From Caccoplasma intestinavium (GTDB lineage: Bacteria > Bacteroidota > Bacteroidia > Bacteroidales > UBA11471), in assembly GCA_018715885.1 (NCBI GenBank), contig DVKT01000062.1:5294-69293 (forward strand): 64,000 nt of DNA, given 5' to 3'. The position numbers and the translations under genes are program-made. The notes beneath the pieces were generated by a model. The model worked only from the letters and a program-made list of their open reading frames with translations. It was not told the origin of the DNA and did no database searches. Shown one piece after another: positions 1 to 8,857 of the stretch (within the stretch, counting starts at the first letter, position 1; every line of letters starts with the position of its first letter).

Positions 1-1541
1 TCATTGATGTGACGACTACCGATGCGGCTGCCAAGGCGGGCTATGACCTTATTAAAAAGCATGTGGCCGACCTTCCCGTACAAGGCGTGATTTTCACCCA
101 CCCCCACGGCGATCATTACGGAGGTATTGCGGCGGTGAAGGAGGCCTCATCTAAAAAGGACTTCGACATCATCGCCCCTAAAGGCTTCATGGCTTCGGCA
201 CAAAACGAGAACGTGCTGGCAGGAGTAGCCATGACCCGCCGTGCTACTTACATGTATGGCTTACAGCTGCAACCGGGTGAAAAAGGTACATTGGGTTGTG
301 GCCTGGGACAGCGTATGTCAACGGGTAGTAAGGGTATCGCCCGTCCTACTATCGAAATAGCAAACACAGGAGAGAAACATACTATCGACGGCGTGGAGAT
401 GGAGTTTGTCTATGTGCTCGATACGGAAGCTCCTGTGGAAATCATGGTCTGGCTTCCGCAACTGAAAGCTTTCTGTACAGCAGAAGACATGACGCACAAT
501 ATACACAACCTACAAACGCTGCGTGGTGCGAAAGTGCGCAACGGACTACTGTGGAGCAAGGCGGTAGATACAGCCATCGAACGTTACGGAGACCGGGTGG
601 AGGTGTCATTCTCAACCCATCACTGGCCCACTTGGGGTAACGAACGCATCGTGAATTATTGGGAGGCACAACGCGACATGTACCGCTATCTGCACGACCA
701 GACCCTGCACCTGGCCAATCGTGGTCTGACACCTGATGAAATTGCCGAAGAGATGAAACTCCCCGCTTCGCTGGCATCGCAGTTCAACTGTCGCGGCTAC
801 TACGGTACGCTGAGCCACAACGTGAAGGCGCAGTATGACCTTTATTTCGGCTGGTTCAATGGCAATCCGGCACACCTCGACCCACTGCCCCCTTCGGAAT
901 TGGGTGCCAAGTATGTAGAAGCGATTGGCGGCGCAGATAAAGTACTCGAAGTGGCTAAGGCATCGTATGCCAAAGGTGAATACCGCTGGGTAGCTACGCT
1001 GTTGGACAATCTCGTCTTTGCAGAACCGGAAAACAAGGAAGCACGTCAATTATTGGCAGACACATACACACAACTGGGTTATCAGGCGGAAAGCGGTCCG
1101 TGGCGCAACTTCTATCTGACAGGAGCACGTGATTTGTTTAAGAAAGATGTGCCTTATACATCTCAACTCATCAATGACGGTGTGCTGGCTCAGATGGATA
1201 TGGGTACTTTGCTCGACTACTGCGCCATCCAGTTGAATGGAGAGAAAGCAGGAGGAAAGGAAGTTGTTATCAATATTAACTTCACAGATACGAAAGAAAA
1301 GGTAATGTTGATGCTCAATAATAGCGTATTGAATCACCGCCTTGGTAGTCAGGATGAAAAAGCTGACCTGACTATGGAGATTGCGAAAATGGATTTCGTC
1401 AAACTGTTCTTCGGCAGAACGGATTTACAAACTTTGAGCAAGATGAACAAGGTGAAAACTATCGGAGATACCAAAGCTATAGATATTATCCGTAGTACCT
1501 ACGAACCGGCAGATCCTAATTTTAAAATTGTGTTGCCGTAA
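1..1541 (+). CDS. Alkyl sulfatase (SdsA/BDS1 type, MBL fold), 5' truncated by window edge
   Basis: Secreted or periplasmic enzymes of this family hydrolyse primary or secondary alkyl sulfates such as dodecyl sulfate. The reading frame is open from the first bases, so the signal sequence and N-terminus lie outside the window. Visible are the metallo-beta-lactamase zinc motif THPHGDHYGG (about bases 95-125), a second metal-site segment CTAEDMTHNIHN, the helical dimerisation region beginning HHWPTWGNERIVNYW, and a C-terminal SCP2-like sterol-carrier domain. These follow the family order. The roughly 510 visible residues suggest about 120-150 are missing. A hairpin follows the stop. The family call is firm; the natural substrate is not known. 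Confidence 0.9.
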   Translation, partial: IDVTTTDAAAKAGYDLIKKHVADLPVQGVIFTHPHGDHYGGIAAVKEASSKKDFDIIAPKGFMASAQNENVLAGVAMTRRATYMYGLQLQPGEKGTLGCGLGQRMSTGSKGIARPTIEIANTGEKHTIDGVEMEFVYVLDTEAPVEIMVWLPQLKAFCTAEDMTHNIHNLQTLRGAKVRNGLLWSKAVDTAIERYGDRVEVSFSTHHWPTWGNERIVNYWEAQRDMYRYLHDQTLHLANRGLTPDEIAEEMKLPASLASQFNCRGYYGTLSHNVKAQYDLYFGWFNGNPAHLDPLPPSELGAKYVEAIGGADKVLEVAKASYAKGEYRWVATLLDNLVFAEPENKEARQLLADTYTQLGYQAESGPWRNFYLTGARDLFKKDVPYTSQLINDGVLAQMDMGTLLDYCAIQLNGEKAGGKEVVININFTDTKEKVMLMLNNSVLNHRLGSQDEKADLTMEIAKMDFVKLFFGRTDLQTLSKMNKVKTIGDTKAIDIIRSTYEPADPNFKIVLP

Positions 1542-1570
1542 ATAGGTACAATATACTGATTCTTAATATG

Positions 1571-1599
1571 GCGGGTGCATGGATATGCATCCGTCTTTT
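1571..1599 (+). terminator. Intrinsic terminator after the alkyl sulfatase
   Basis: CGGGTGCAT and ATGCATCCG form a 9-bp stem (one G-U) with loop GGAT, followed by TCTTTT. Confidence 0.65.
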
Positions 1600-1953
1600 C
1601 AGTATCTCCTCTCTGTCTTTTATAGTTCAGGACAGTAAAAAGAAAATCACAATGTATAAAAATCGAGGTATTTGATACGTCTACAATAATAGTTGTCTTG
1701 TCATTTTGTTCAGAACCGCCGTTTTTTTGATGGTAAACAGGATATTAAAACGAGATACGGAAGTAATTTCCAACCTCTTTTTCAATCTTAAAAAGGCAAT
1801 GGATAGGTAGTGATTTTTTCTCCTAACTCCCCTCCCCAAAAAACGGACAAAAACCACAAATGAAAGAATCTAGTACAAAACTATATATCCATTTAGTTTT
1901 CAAATGCTTTACATTATTTTCTTCAAAACTATCCGTATGTGAGTGAGTTTGTC
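1600..1953. other. Intergenic, no gene seen
   Basis: AT-rich spacer between the alkyl sulfatase terminator and the promoter at 1954. I see no open frame with coding character, no tRNA and no clear hairpin. Confidence 0.5.
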
Positions 1954-1961
1954 TACTTTTG
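1954..1961 (+). promoter_or_regulatory. Bacteroidota -7 box TAcTTTTG
   Basis: Matches TAnnTTTG and lies 24 bases before the ATG at 1985. It falls inside the longest open frame (from 1943), so it argues for the 1985 start. Confidence 0.6.
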
Positions 1962-1984
1962 TAAAGTCTTTGATAAAAAATAAA

Positions 1985-2653
1985 ATGAAAAAAACTTTTT
2001 GGGCAACTATCTGCCTGTTGATGTATGTCTTGCCTGTTTCGGCCGAAAGTTCATGGGTCTGTGCGGATAAAAGTGCCGCATCGGTATTATTGTCTCGGGA
2101 TAGCCGAAAGGTCGGGGAAGGTAAGAAAGGATTGATGAAAGCGACATATAATGCCGTAGACAGTTTTTGTCGTACGCTCGCAGGTGGAGTAAAAGCCGGA
2201 TATGCAGGATTTGTCGATGCCTCTATTTTGGCAACGATGACGGGTGAAAGTGCCGTTTCTGTGTCGACGACTCATGGATATTGTTTCAATCCGTTTGTCT
2301 TTGTGGGAGCAGGGCTGGCTTGCGATGTCTATCGAGATGCTCTTTTTACTCCTGTTTATGCTGCTGCCCGATTTACTTTGCGCGATAGTTGGCTGGCTCC
2401 TTATGTCGGTGTACGTGTGGGTTTCTCTCCCGGAAAGAAAGACGGTTCGTCTTGGGCGATGGGGGCATATTGCTCGCCGTCATTGGGTTTGCGACTTGCT
2501 TTGAAAAGTTGTCATGCGGTAAATGTGGGGATAGCTTATGTATTGCAATCGCAAAGTACCGATTATTCATACGATGACGGATATAAGCGTTATTTCGGAA
2601 CGACTGTTGATGTGCATCACAGTATTGCTTTGCGAGTCGGTTTTGAGTTTTGA
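1985..2653 (+). CDS. Exported small outer-membrane beta-barrel-like protein, unrecognised family
   Basis: 222 residues. The first 20 form a signal peptide (MKKTFWATICLLMYVLPVSA). The mature part alternates polar and apolar residues with many Gly, Tyr and Ser, and ends in IALRVGFEF with a terminal Phe, the usual mark of an outer-membrane barrel. Segments such as WLAPYVGVRVGFSPG look like barrel strands. The start at 1985 is chosen because the promoter box at 1954-1961 excludes the upstream GTG. The gene is monocistronic and converges on the DUF4831 gene. No function can be assigned. Confidence 0.7.
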   Translation: MKKTFWATICLLMYVLPVSAESSWVCADKSAASVLLSRDSRKVGEGKKGLMKATYNAVDSFCRTLAGGVKAGYAGFVDASILATMTGESAVSVSTTHGYCFNPFVFVGAGLACDVYRDALFTPVYAAARFTLRDSWLAPYVGVRVGFSPGKKDGSSWAMGAYCSPSLGLRLALKSCHAVNVGIAYVLQSQSTDYSYDDGYKRYFGTTVDVHHSIALRVGFEF

Positions 2654-2692
2654 AAAAAAGAAGGGTGGATCATAGATCCACCCTTCTTTTTA
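2654..2692. terminator. Bidirectional terminator between convergent genes
   Basis: AAGAAGGGTGGATC pairs with GATCCACCCTTCTT around loop ATA, with A-rich and T-rich flanks on both sides. It serves the gene at 1985-2653 and the minus-strand gene ending at 2713. Confidence 0.85.
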
Positions 2693-2712
2693 TGTAATCG
2701 GAAAATCTTTGG

Positions 2713-3792
2713 CTATTTTATATTTATGAGAGCTCCTGTGGCCGGGCAGAAAAGAGCCTGCATGGGATTCTTCCCGGAAAAGAGAGTTGGATCTAAACCG
2801 AAATCGACACCGAGTTGCGATAGCGGTAGATTTTCGGTACAAAGCGTTTTCCCTTTGTAAGAAATTTTCACGTCGGCTTTTCCGGGAATGGTATAAATGA
2901 GCGCACCTTTTACCGGAGTTATAGTGTTTCCTTTGGCATCGGTCGGTACGGTTCCGATTTGTGTCCCGTTTACAGATATGTATATCGGTTCACCCGAGAG
3001 ATTGTCGGGGGCGACAATACCGTTACGTTCGGAAAATCGGAAAGCGATTTCATTGGACGTGTGTTTTTCACTGTTTACAGGAGGAAGATAAATAATATGT
3101 TTTACCGAGCTTTCCGTTTCGACAGTTCCCATAAAAAGAGAGGTGAGAAGTGCTTCTCTTTTATTCATTTCGTTGAGTAGAATTTCAAAAGAACGTTCTT
3201 GTGGAATTTCATCGGAATTTCCGGTGAGTAGGTCGAGCCGATATTCACGGAGAAGATATATCTGTTTGGCTGCCGATTCGGCCATTTTGGCGGTTGATCC
3301 TGCAACGAGCATTTCCTCGGTATAAAGTTGGGCATAATCCGATTTGTCGAAAGTGTATTTGGGGGCATCGTTTGGTTTGTGTGGTTTGTTTGCCAGTGGG
3401 TGCTTATTTTTTTTCGGCTGTTCGTTTATTGCCACGAGTATGCCCTCACTGTCAAGATAAAAAGATGTGGAGTTTTCACCTTTCAGTTGAATGGCAAACT
3501 GTTTGTCGGGATCGGCTTTCCCGATAGGGTTTACTTTGATGCCGTCGATTTTCCAGACGGAACGGTCGGTGTTGGCAGTCGGAGCCGTGCCCAAATATTT
3601 TTGTGCGTATTTGGCAAACGGACCGGCTTTCTCGACAGAACGGGTAACCGTTACTTCAATGTCAAGGGCTGTCCGGGGCAGTGAATAGACGATACCGTAG
3701 CCGTTGAATTTATTGGCGGTGGTTTTTATTGTCTCTTGTGCGCATACACCTAAGGCGGCGAACAAGCCCAGTGTCAACATAAGTTTTCTCAT
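2713..3792 (-). CDS. DUF4831 family exported protein
   Basis: 359 residues starting at MRKLMLTLGLFAALGVCAQ, a signal peptide cut near residue 18. The longer open frame to 3900 overlaps the end of the upstream gene and lacks a credible start, so 3792 is used. Recognisable features are the N-terminal GYGIVYSLPRTALDIEVTVTR segment of the family and a central block with YTEEMLVAGSTAKMAESAAKQIY. The gene begins 10 bases after the stop of the NAD(P)HX repair gene and is probably co-transcribed with it. DUF4831 has no established biochemical role; a periplasmic or surface location is inferred from the signal peptide. Confidence 0.8.
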   Translation of the reverse strand: MRKLMLTLGLFAALGVCAQETIKTTANKFNGYGIVYSLPRTALDIEVTVTRSVEKAGPFAKYAQKYLGTAPTANTDRSVWKIDGIKVNPIGKADPDKQFAIQLKGENSTSFYLDSEGILVAINEQPKKNKHPLANKPHKPNDAPKYTFDKSDYAQLYTEEMLVAGSTAKMAESAAKQIYLLREYRLDLLTGNSDEIPQERSFEILLNEMNKREALLTSLFMGTVETESSVKHIIYLPPVNSEKHTSNEIAFRFSERNGIVAPDNLSGEPIYISVNGTQIGTVPTDAKGNTITPVKGALIYTIPGKADVKISYKGKTLCTENLPLSQLGVDFGLDPTLFSGKNPMQALFCPATGALINIK

Positions 3793-3802
3793 AATGATGT
3801 TT

Positions 3803-5332
3803 TTATTGGATTTCTGAATTTTTGTAAGCGTGAAGTTCTTGGAATGCCTGTCCCAAGCACCGGCAAATATCCCCGGCAATGATATATTCTTCCGATTCAT
3901 TGCGGGCGGCTATATCGCCGGCTAGTCCGTGGAGTACGACACCGAGAATAGCTGCTTTCAACGGCTCATAACGTTGGCAAAGGAGTGCACCGATGATGCC
4001 GGTAAGTGTATCGCCGCTGCCGGCGGTCGCCATGCCGGGATTTCCCGTACCATTGAAATAAATTTTTCCTTCGGGCGAAACGATGGCGGTATGCGCCCCT
4101 TTTAATACGATCACGATTTGGTAATGGCGGCTCATTTCCACCGCTTTTTGCAATCGCTCATATTGGGTGGTACTTTCCCCGAAGAGCCGGTCAAACTCCC
4201 TATGATGAGGGGTAATGATAGATTGCCGGGGTAATAAGCTGAGCGTTGTCGCATTTCCCTGCATGAGGTTCAGTGCGTCGGCATCAACTACGATGGGGTA
4301 GGTGAGCTGCGGTAATAGGCGGATAAAGGCCTCTCTTGTGTCGGTGTGCGTCCCCAGTCCGGGACCGATGGCAATGCTGTTGTATCTACGAGTGAGTTGT
4401 ATATCGCTTATATGGTTTTCATTGTCATCGGCTTCGAATATCGCCTCGGGGAGAGCCGTCTGTAAAATGGTTTCGCAGCGTGCGGCCGAATGTATGCTTA
4501 CTAGTCCGGCTCCGCTGTGCAGTGCCGCCCGTGCTGTCATGCTGGCAGCCCCTGCCATACCCCGGCTGCCGGCAACGACCAGTAAATGGCCGTAGTCGTA
4601 TTTGTCCGAAAATCTTTCCCGCTTTTTTATCCATTCGGCAACTTCGGCCGGCTGTATATAGTAATAGGGGGTATCCTCTTTTTCTATGATATCGTGATGT
4701 AGTCCGATGTCTAAAATTTTCCAGTTTCCCGTTAACGGACACTCTTCCGAGGTAAAAAAAGCGAGTTTGGGAAATTGCAGAGTCAGGGTGAGTGCGGGAT
4801 GTATGATGTTTTGCCGGCTACAAAACCTGTTGTCTTCACCCATCATGCCCGAAGGTATGTCTATCGATACGATGATTGCTCCCGAAGCATTGATGTATTG
4901 TACGACCGAAGCATATGCATTTTCGAGCGGGCGTTGCAGGCCCGAACCGAACAGGCCGTCTATGACGAGCATGTCTTTGTGAAGTCGGGGTGGGACGAAT
5001 TCGTTGATGACTTCATGTAGTTTTGCGTTACTTTTTTTCAGGCGTTCTCTATTGATTGCACAATCGGGAGACAAGTGATTTTTGGGGTTGAAGAGGTAAC
5101 TATCGACCGTATAACCGCCTTGTGTGAGCATACGGGCTACGGCGAGGGCATCGCCCCCATTATTTCCGGGGCCGGCAAAAACAACGACTTGTCGGCGATT
5201 GTCCCATTGGTCGATGATTTCTCGGGTAATTGCCGAAGCAGCCCGTTCCATCAAATCAATGGAGGCGATAGGCTCGTAGTCGATGGTATAGCGGTCTATC
5301 TTCTTTATCTTTTCGGTCGGAAATATCTTCAT
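3803..5332 (-). CDS. nnr: Bifunctional NAD(P)HX epimerase / ADP-dependent NAD(P)HX dehydratase
   Basis: Repairs hydrated NADH and NADPH: the N-terminal YjeF_N domain epimerises the S/R forms and the C-terminal carbohydrate-kinase-like domain dehydrates S-NAD(P)HX using ADP. Visible are GPGNNGGDALAVARML (about residues 55-70) in the epimerase half and VVAGSRGMAGAA, SIAIGPGLGTH and GTGNPGMATAGSGDTLTG in the dehydratase half. The total of 509 residues is normal for the fused enzyme. The start at 5332 (MKIFPTEKIKKIDRYT) matches family N-termini and lies below a TAnnTTTG box at 5365-5372; the GTG at 5359 would be at or before the transcription start. Confidence 0.95.
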   Translation of the reverse strand: MKIFPTEKIKKIDRYTIDYEPIASIDLMERAASAITREIIDQWDNRRQVVVFAGPGNNGGDALAVARMLTQGGYTVDSYLFNPKNHLSPDCAINRERLKKSNAKLHEVINEFVPPRLHKDMLVIDGLFGSGLQRPLENAYASVVQYINASGAIIVSIDIPSGMMGEDNRFCSRQNIIHPALTLTLQFPKLAFFTSEECPLTGNWKILDIGLHHDIIEKEDTPYYYIQPAEVAEWIKKRERFSDKYDYGHLLVVAGSRGMAGAASMTARAALHSGAGLVSIHSAARCETILQTALPEAIFEADDNENHISDIQLTRRYNSIAIGPGLGTHTDTREAFIRLLPQLTYPIVVDADALNLMQGNATTLSLLPRQSIITPHHREFDRLFGESTTQYERLQKAVEMSRHYQIVIVLKGAHTAIVSPEGKIYFNGTGNPGMATAGSGDTLTGIIGALLCQRYEPLKAAILGVVLHGLAGDIAARNESEEYIIAGDICRCLGQAFQELHAYKNSEIQ

Positions 5333-5364
5333 ATCATATTGCAATGTATCGAATTTCACCCAAA

Positions 5365-5372
5365 CAAAGATA
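5365..5372 (-). promoter_or_regulatory. -7 box TATCTTTG for nnr
   Basis: Exact TAnnTTTG match on the minus strand, 33 bases before the chosen start at 5332. Confidence 0.6.
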
Positions 5373-5487
5373 ATATTTTTTTGAGAATTTCACTTCTCTG
5401 TTGTAGAAAAACCGTTATGGGGAGAATGTATTTCCGATTTTCGGTAAAAAGCTCAGATCTCTATATTTTTGTTACGATAAAAGTTTG

Positions 5488-5495
5488 TACCTTTG
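5488..5495 (+). promoter_or_regulatory. -7 box TACCTTTG for hpt
   Basis: Exact TAnnTTTG match with a TTTG about 16 bases upstream (5468-5471), 19 bases before the hpt ATG. Confidence 0.6.
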
Positions 5496-5513
5496 CACTG
5501 TTTTATAAAGGGA

Positions 5514-6050
5514 ATGGATAAGATACGCATCAAGGATAAAACGTTCAAACCTTATATATCGAGTGATGAAATCGCCCGTGCGGTGGTGCGGGTGGCTTGT
5601 TGCATACGCGAAGATGTAAAGGACGAACGTCCGCTTTTTATCGTTATGTTGAACGGGGCATTTGTTTTTGCTTCAGATTTGTTGCGAGAAATGGAATTCC
5701 CTTGTGAAGTCGCATTTATGCGCATGAAGTCGTATGCAGGAACTGTTACGACAGGAAAAGTCGATTTGTTGCAGGATATTGGCGTCGATGTGGGCGGGCG
5801 CACGATTATTATCATCGAGGATATTGTGGATACAGGTACCACAATGCATGCTTTGTTGCAGAATTTACAGGCGCGAAGTCCGAAGTGCATAAAAATAGCG
5901 GCGCTGCTTTTCAAACCGGAGTCTTTGCTGTATGACTTCAAGGTCGATTATGTCGCATTTGAAATCCCCCGGGATTTTATTGTCGGCTATGGTCTCGATT
6001 ATGAAGAAGAGGGACGCAATCTCAAAGATATTTATGTTATAGATAATTAG
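5514..6050 (+). CDS. hpt: Hypoxanthine phosphoribosyltransferase
   Basis: Cytosolic purine salvage: transfers phosphoribosyl from PRPP to hypoxanthine or guanine. The 178 residues contain the PRPP-binding loop IIIIEDIVDTGTTMH (about residues 98-112), the flexible-loop segment RMKSYAGT, and the base-binding end VDYVAFEIPRDFIVGYGLDYEEEGRNL. Length is typical. The start at 5514 (MDKIRIKDKTFK) follows AAAGGGA; the upstream in-frame codons overlap the promoter box. It is followed 59 bases later by adk, another nucleotide-metabolism gene on the same strand. Confidence 0.95.
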   Translation: MDKIRIKDKTFKPYISSDEIARAVVRVACCIREDVKDERPLFIVMLNGAFVFASDLLREMEFPCEVAFMRMKSYAGTVTTGKVDLLQDIGVDVGGRTIIIIEDIVDTGTTMHALLQNLQARSPKCIKIAALLFKPESLLYDFKVDYVAFEIPRDFIVGYGLDYEEEGRNLKDIYVIDN

Positions 6051-6109
6051 ACTGAGTTACCTTTTTGCGGGTAACGAGATAAAAAAGAAAACAAGAAATA
6101 GGTAAAATT

Positions 6110-6688
6110 ATGATGAACATTGTTATTTTCGGAGCTCCGGGTTCGGGTAAAGGGACACAGAGTGAGAAGTTGATCGAGAAGTATGGATTGTACCACATTT
6201 CTACCGGAGACCTTTTGCGTAAAGAAATCAAGGCCGGCAGCGAATTGGGAAAAATCGCCGATGACTACATTTCCAAAGGCCAGTTACTTCCCGATTCTCT
6301 GATTATCGATATGCTTGCCAAGTTGCTCGATACGACTCCCGAGGCACGTGAAGGTGTTATTTTGGACGGTTTCCCTCGTACGATACCTCAGGCTCAGGCT
6401 TTGGACGCTCTTTTGCTCGATCGTGGTATGGAGTTGTCGGCCGTTGTCGGTCTTGAAGTTGATGAACCCGAATTGATAGATCGTCTTATCAAGCGAGGAC
6501 AGGTATCCGGACGCTCCGACGATAATCTCGAAACCATCAAAAAACGTCTCGATGTATATCATAACCAGACAACTCCTCTCAAAGAGTTTTATGTGAAGAA
6601 CGGCAAGTATAAAGCCATTCACGGTATGGGGACTGTCGATTCTATCTTTGAAACGATAAGTAAAGCTCTCGACGAGTTTGCCCGTTGA
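6110..6688 (+). CDS. adk: Adenylate kinase, short form
   Basis: Catalyses ATP + AMP to 2 ADP. The N-terminal P-loop FGAPGSGKGTQSEKL and the DGFPRTIPQAQAL segment are diagnostic. At 192 residues it is the short form: the LID is a brief segment around RGQVSGRSDDN with no zinc-binding cysteines. Two ATG codons stand in tandem (6110 and 6113); either may be used. A strong terminator follows at 6725. Confidence 0.96.
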   Translation: MMNIVIFGAPGSGKGTQSEKLIEKYGLYHISTGDLLRKEIKAGSELGKIADDYISKGQLLPDSLIIDMLAKLLDTTPEAREGVILDGFPRTIPQAQALDALLLDRGMELSAVVGLEVDEPELIDRLIKRGQVSGRSDDNLETIKKRLDVYHNQTTPLKEFYVKNGKYKAIHGMGTVDSIFETISKALDEFAR

Positions 6689-6724
6689 TATATTGTTTTA
6701 CGATAACGGATTTATCCGTTGCAT

Positions 6725-6760
6725 AATCCCTTCTGTCTTTGTGAGGCAGAAGGGATTTTT
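6725..6760 (+). terminator. Intrinsic terminator after adk
   Basis: AATCCCTTCTG pairs with CAGAAGGGATT over an 11-nt loop and is followed by TTT. Confidence 0.85.
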
Positions 6761-6798
6761 CATTTTACTTGCAGTTTTGTCGGAGAAAAAGAAAAGTA

Positions 6799-6806
6799 TA
6801 TCTTTG
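6799..6806 (+). promoter_or_regulatory. -7 box TATCTTTG for obgE
   Basis: Exact TAnnTTTG match 51 bases before the obgE ATG and downstream of the adk terminator. Confidence 0.6.
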
Positions 6807-6857
6807 TAAACCGTTTATCATTAGACGGGTTATTTTATATTTGTAAAAGAGAAGACT

Positions 6858-7973
6858 ATGGCCGAATCAAATTTCGTCGATTATGTAAAGATTTATTGTC
6901 GCTCGGGAAAAGGCGGTGCCGGTTCAGCGCACTTGCACCGGGCTAAATATACACCTAAGGGTGGTCCCGATGGCGGAGACGGCGGCCGGGGAGGTCATAT
7001 TATTTTGCGGGCCAACCGCAATTATTGGACTTTGTTGCATTTGCGATATGAGCGTCATGTCTATGCCGGTAACGGAGAGTCGGGTAGCGACTGTCGCAGT
7101 ACAGGAAAAGATGGTGCTGATCGTGTTATAGAAGTGCCGTGCGGGACGGTTGCCTATGATGCGGTTACGGGTGAATATCTTTGTGAACTGACCGATGACG
7201 GACAAGAAATCGTGTTGTTAAAAGGTGGTCGCGGGGGATTGGGCAACTGGCATTTTCGCAGTGCTACCAATCAGACTCCGCGTTATGCACAGCCCGGTGA
7301 ACCGGCCATAGAACGAACTGTCGTTCTTGAACTGAAACTTCTTGCCGATGTAGGGCTTGTCGGATTTCCGAATGCCGGGAAGTCGACTCTGTTATCGGCC
7401 GTTTCTGCGGCAAAGCCCAAGATTGCCGACTATCCTTTTACGACAATGGAGCCCAATCTCGGTATAGTTTCTTATCGGGATAATCGATCTTTTGTCATGG
7501 CCGATATTCCCGGGATCATCGAGGGGGCAAGTGAAGGCAAGGGATTGGGTTTGCGTTTTTTGCGTCATATCGAGCGTAATGCGGTGCTCTTGTTTATGGT
7601 CCCGGCCGACTCAGACGATATCGCCCGCGATTATGATATTCTGTTGGGTGAATTGGCGGCGTATAATCCCGAGTTGCTCGACAAGCATCGTATCCTTGCC
7701 GTATCGAAATGCGATATGCTCGATGATGAATTGTTGACCGATTTGAAGAAAACCGTTCCCGACGAACTCCCGGTTGCGTATATATCTTCGGTTACCGGTC
7801 AGGGTATCGCCGAATTGAAAGATCTGCTTTGGGAGGCTGTCAACAGTGAAGACAATAAAACTGATACTATTACGCATCATAATCTCGATACCCGTTTCGA
7901 TGATGACGAGTATATAGATGAGGATAACGGAGAGAATTACGATGAGTATGACTGGGATGAAGATAAAGTCTGA
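6858..7973 (+). CDS. obgE: GTPase Obg/CgtA
   Basis: Essential GTPase acting in 50S ribosome maturation and stress control. The N-terminal Obg fold carries the glycine-rich segments SGKGGAGSAH and GGPDGGDGGRGGH (residues 17-51). The G domain shows G1 GFPNAGKST, switch TTMEPN, G3 DIPGIIEG and G4 SKCD. The last 25 residues are strongly acidic, as in many Obg proteins. Its 371 residues are slightly shorter than forms with a full C-terminal domain. The 3' end overlaps the start of pgeF by 32 bases, implying one transcript. Confidence 0.96.
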   Translation: MAESNFVDYVKIYCRSGKGGAGSAHLHRAKYTPKGGPDGGDGGRGGHIILRANRNYWTLLHLRYERHVYAGNGESGSDCRSTGKDGADRVIEVPCGTVAYDAVTGEYLCELTDDGQEIVLLKGGRGGLGNWHFRSATNQTPRYAQPGEPAIERTVVLELKLLADVGLVGFPNAGKSTLLSAVSAAKPKIADYPFTTMEPNLGIVSYRDNRSFVMADIPGIIEGASEGKGLGLRFLRHIERNAVLLFMVPADSDDIARDYDILLGELAAYNPELLDKHRILAVSKCDMLDDELLTDLKKTVPDELPVAYISSVTGQGIAELKDLLWEAVNSEDNKTDTITHHNLDTRFDDDEYIDEDNGENYDEYDWDEDKV

Positions 7974-8799
7974 AATTGTTTTTCGTCATTTACCAGGGCA
8001 AATAGGTATCTGCACTTTTCCGTCGTTGGATGTTTTTCCCGGCTTGACGCATTTTGTTACGCAACGAGGAGAAAATCATCCCGGAGATCCATTTTCCTCT
8101 TTTAATTTAGGACGTCATTCGGGAGAAGATTTGACTCGGGTGATGAGAAATCGGGCGGCTTTGTGTCGGGCCTTGTCTATTCCGTCGTCGGCTCTGGTAC
8201 AGCCTCGTCAGGTGCATGGTAATGAGGTTTTGTCGATACCTCCCAATTTTTTGTCATGGAAAGATACCGAACAAATGGAATATGTTTCGCGAGCCGATGG
8301 TTTGGTAACCGATCTGCCTCGCGTGTGTTTGGCGGTTTCTACGGCCGATTGTGTCCCGTTGTTGTTTTATGATTCTCGCCGTCGGGTGATAGGTGCATCT
8401 CATGCAGGTTGGCGGGGTACGGTAGGGCATATCGCTTTGCGGACGGTCGAGGTAATGCAGGGTATCTATGGTAGTAACCCCGAAAATATTTATGTGGCTA
8501 TCGGTCCTTCTATCGGAGAGTCGGCATTTGAGGTCGGCGATGAGGTTGCCGATGCGTTTGCTACGGCTTATCCGGTACATCGTCGCAAAATAATTTCTCC
8601 CCGTAGGGGAGACAACGGTCGCCATCATATCGATTTATGGGTGGCAAACCGTGCCGATTTGCTTTCTGCGGGAATTCGAGACGAGCATATTTCTGTGGCA
8701 GGAATTTGCACGTATACCCGGAATGATCTTTTCTTTTCCTCTCGGCGGGCCGGAGGAAAGCTATTCGGACGATTTTTATCCGGTATATTTTTGCATTGA
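7942..8799 (+). CDS. pgeF: PgeF/YfiH-family protein (laccase-domain, peptidoglycan editing or purine nucleoside phosphorylase)
   Basis: 285 residues of the multicopper-polyphenol-oxidase-like YfiH fold. Family members are reported to act on purine nucleosides or to edit peptidoglycan muropeptides; which applies here cannot be told. Diagnostic segments are STADCVPLLFYD, IGASHAGWRGTVG (Cys and His of the metal site) and GICTYTRNDLFFSSRR. The start at 7942 is chosen because GGAGAG lies 7 bases before it (7929-7934); further in-frame ATGs at 7948 and 7957 are possible. Its start lies within the end of obgE, so expression is probably coupled to it. Confidence 0.88.
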   Translation: MSMTGMKIKSEIVFRHLPGQIGICTFPSLDVFPGLTHFVTQRGENHPGDPFSSFNLGRHSGEDLTRVMRNRAALCRALSIPSSALVQPRQVHGNEVLSIPPNFLSWKDTEQMEYVSRADGLVTDLPRVCLAVSTADCVPLLFYDSRRRVIGASHAGWRGTVGHIALRTVEVMQGIYGSNPENIYVAIGPSIGESAFEVGDEVADAFATAYPVHRRKIISPRRGDNGRHHIDLWVANRADLLSAGIRDEHISVAGICTYTRNDLFFSSRRAGGKLFGRFLSGIFLH

Positions 8800-8802
8800 A
8801 AT

Positions 8803-8838
8803 ACAAGCGGAGCGGTTGTACACAACCGCTCCGCTTGT
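8803..8838. terminator. Bidirectional terminator, 17-bp perfect stem
   Basis: ACAAGCGGAGCGGTTGT and ACAACCGCTCCGCTTGT form a perfect stem between the convergent pgeF and ompH-like genes. Confidence 0.85.
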
Positions 8839-8857
8839 CTATTTGTCGTTTTTTGAA

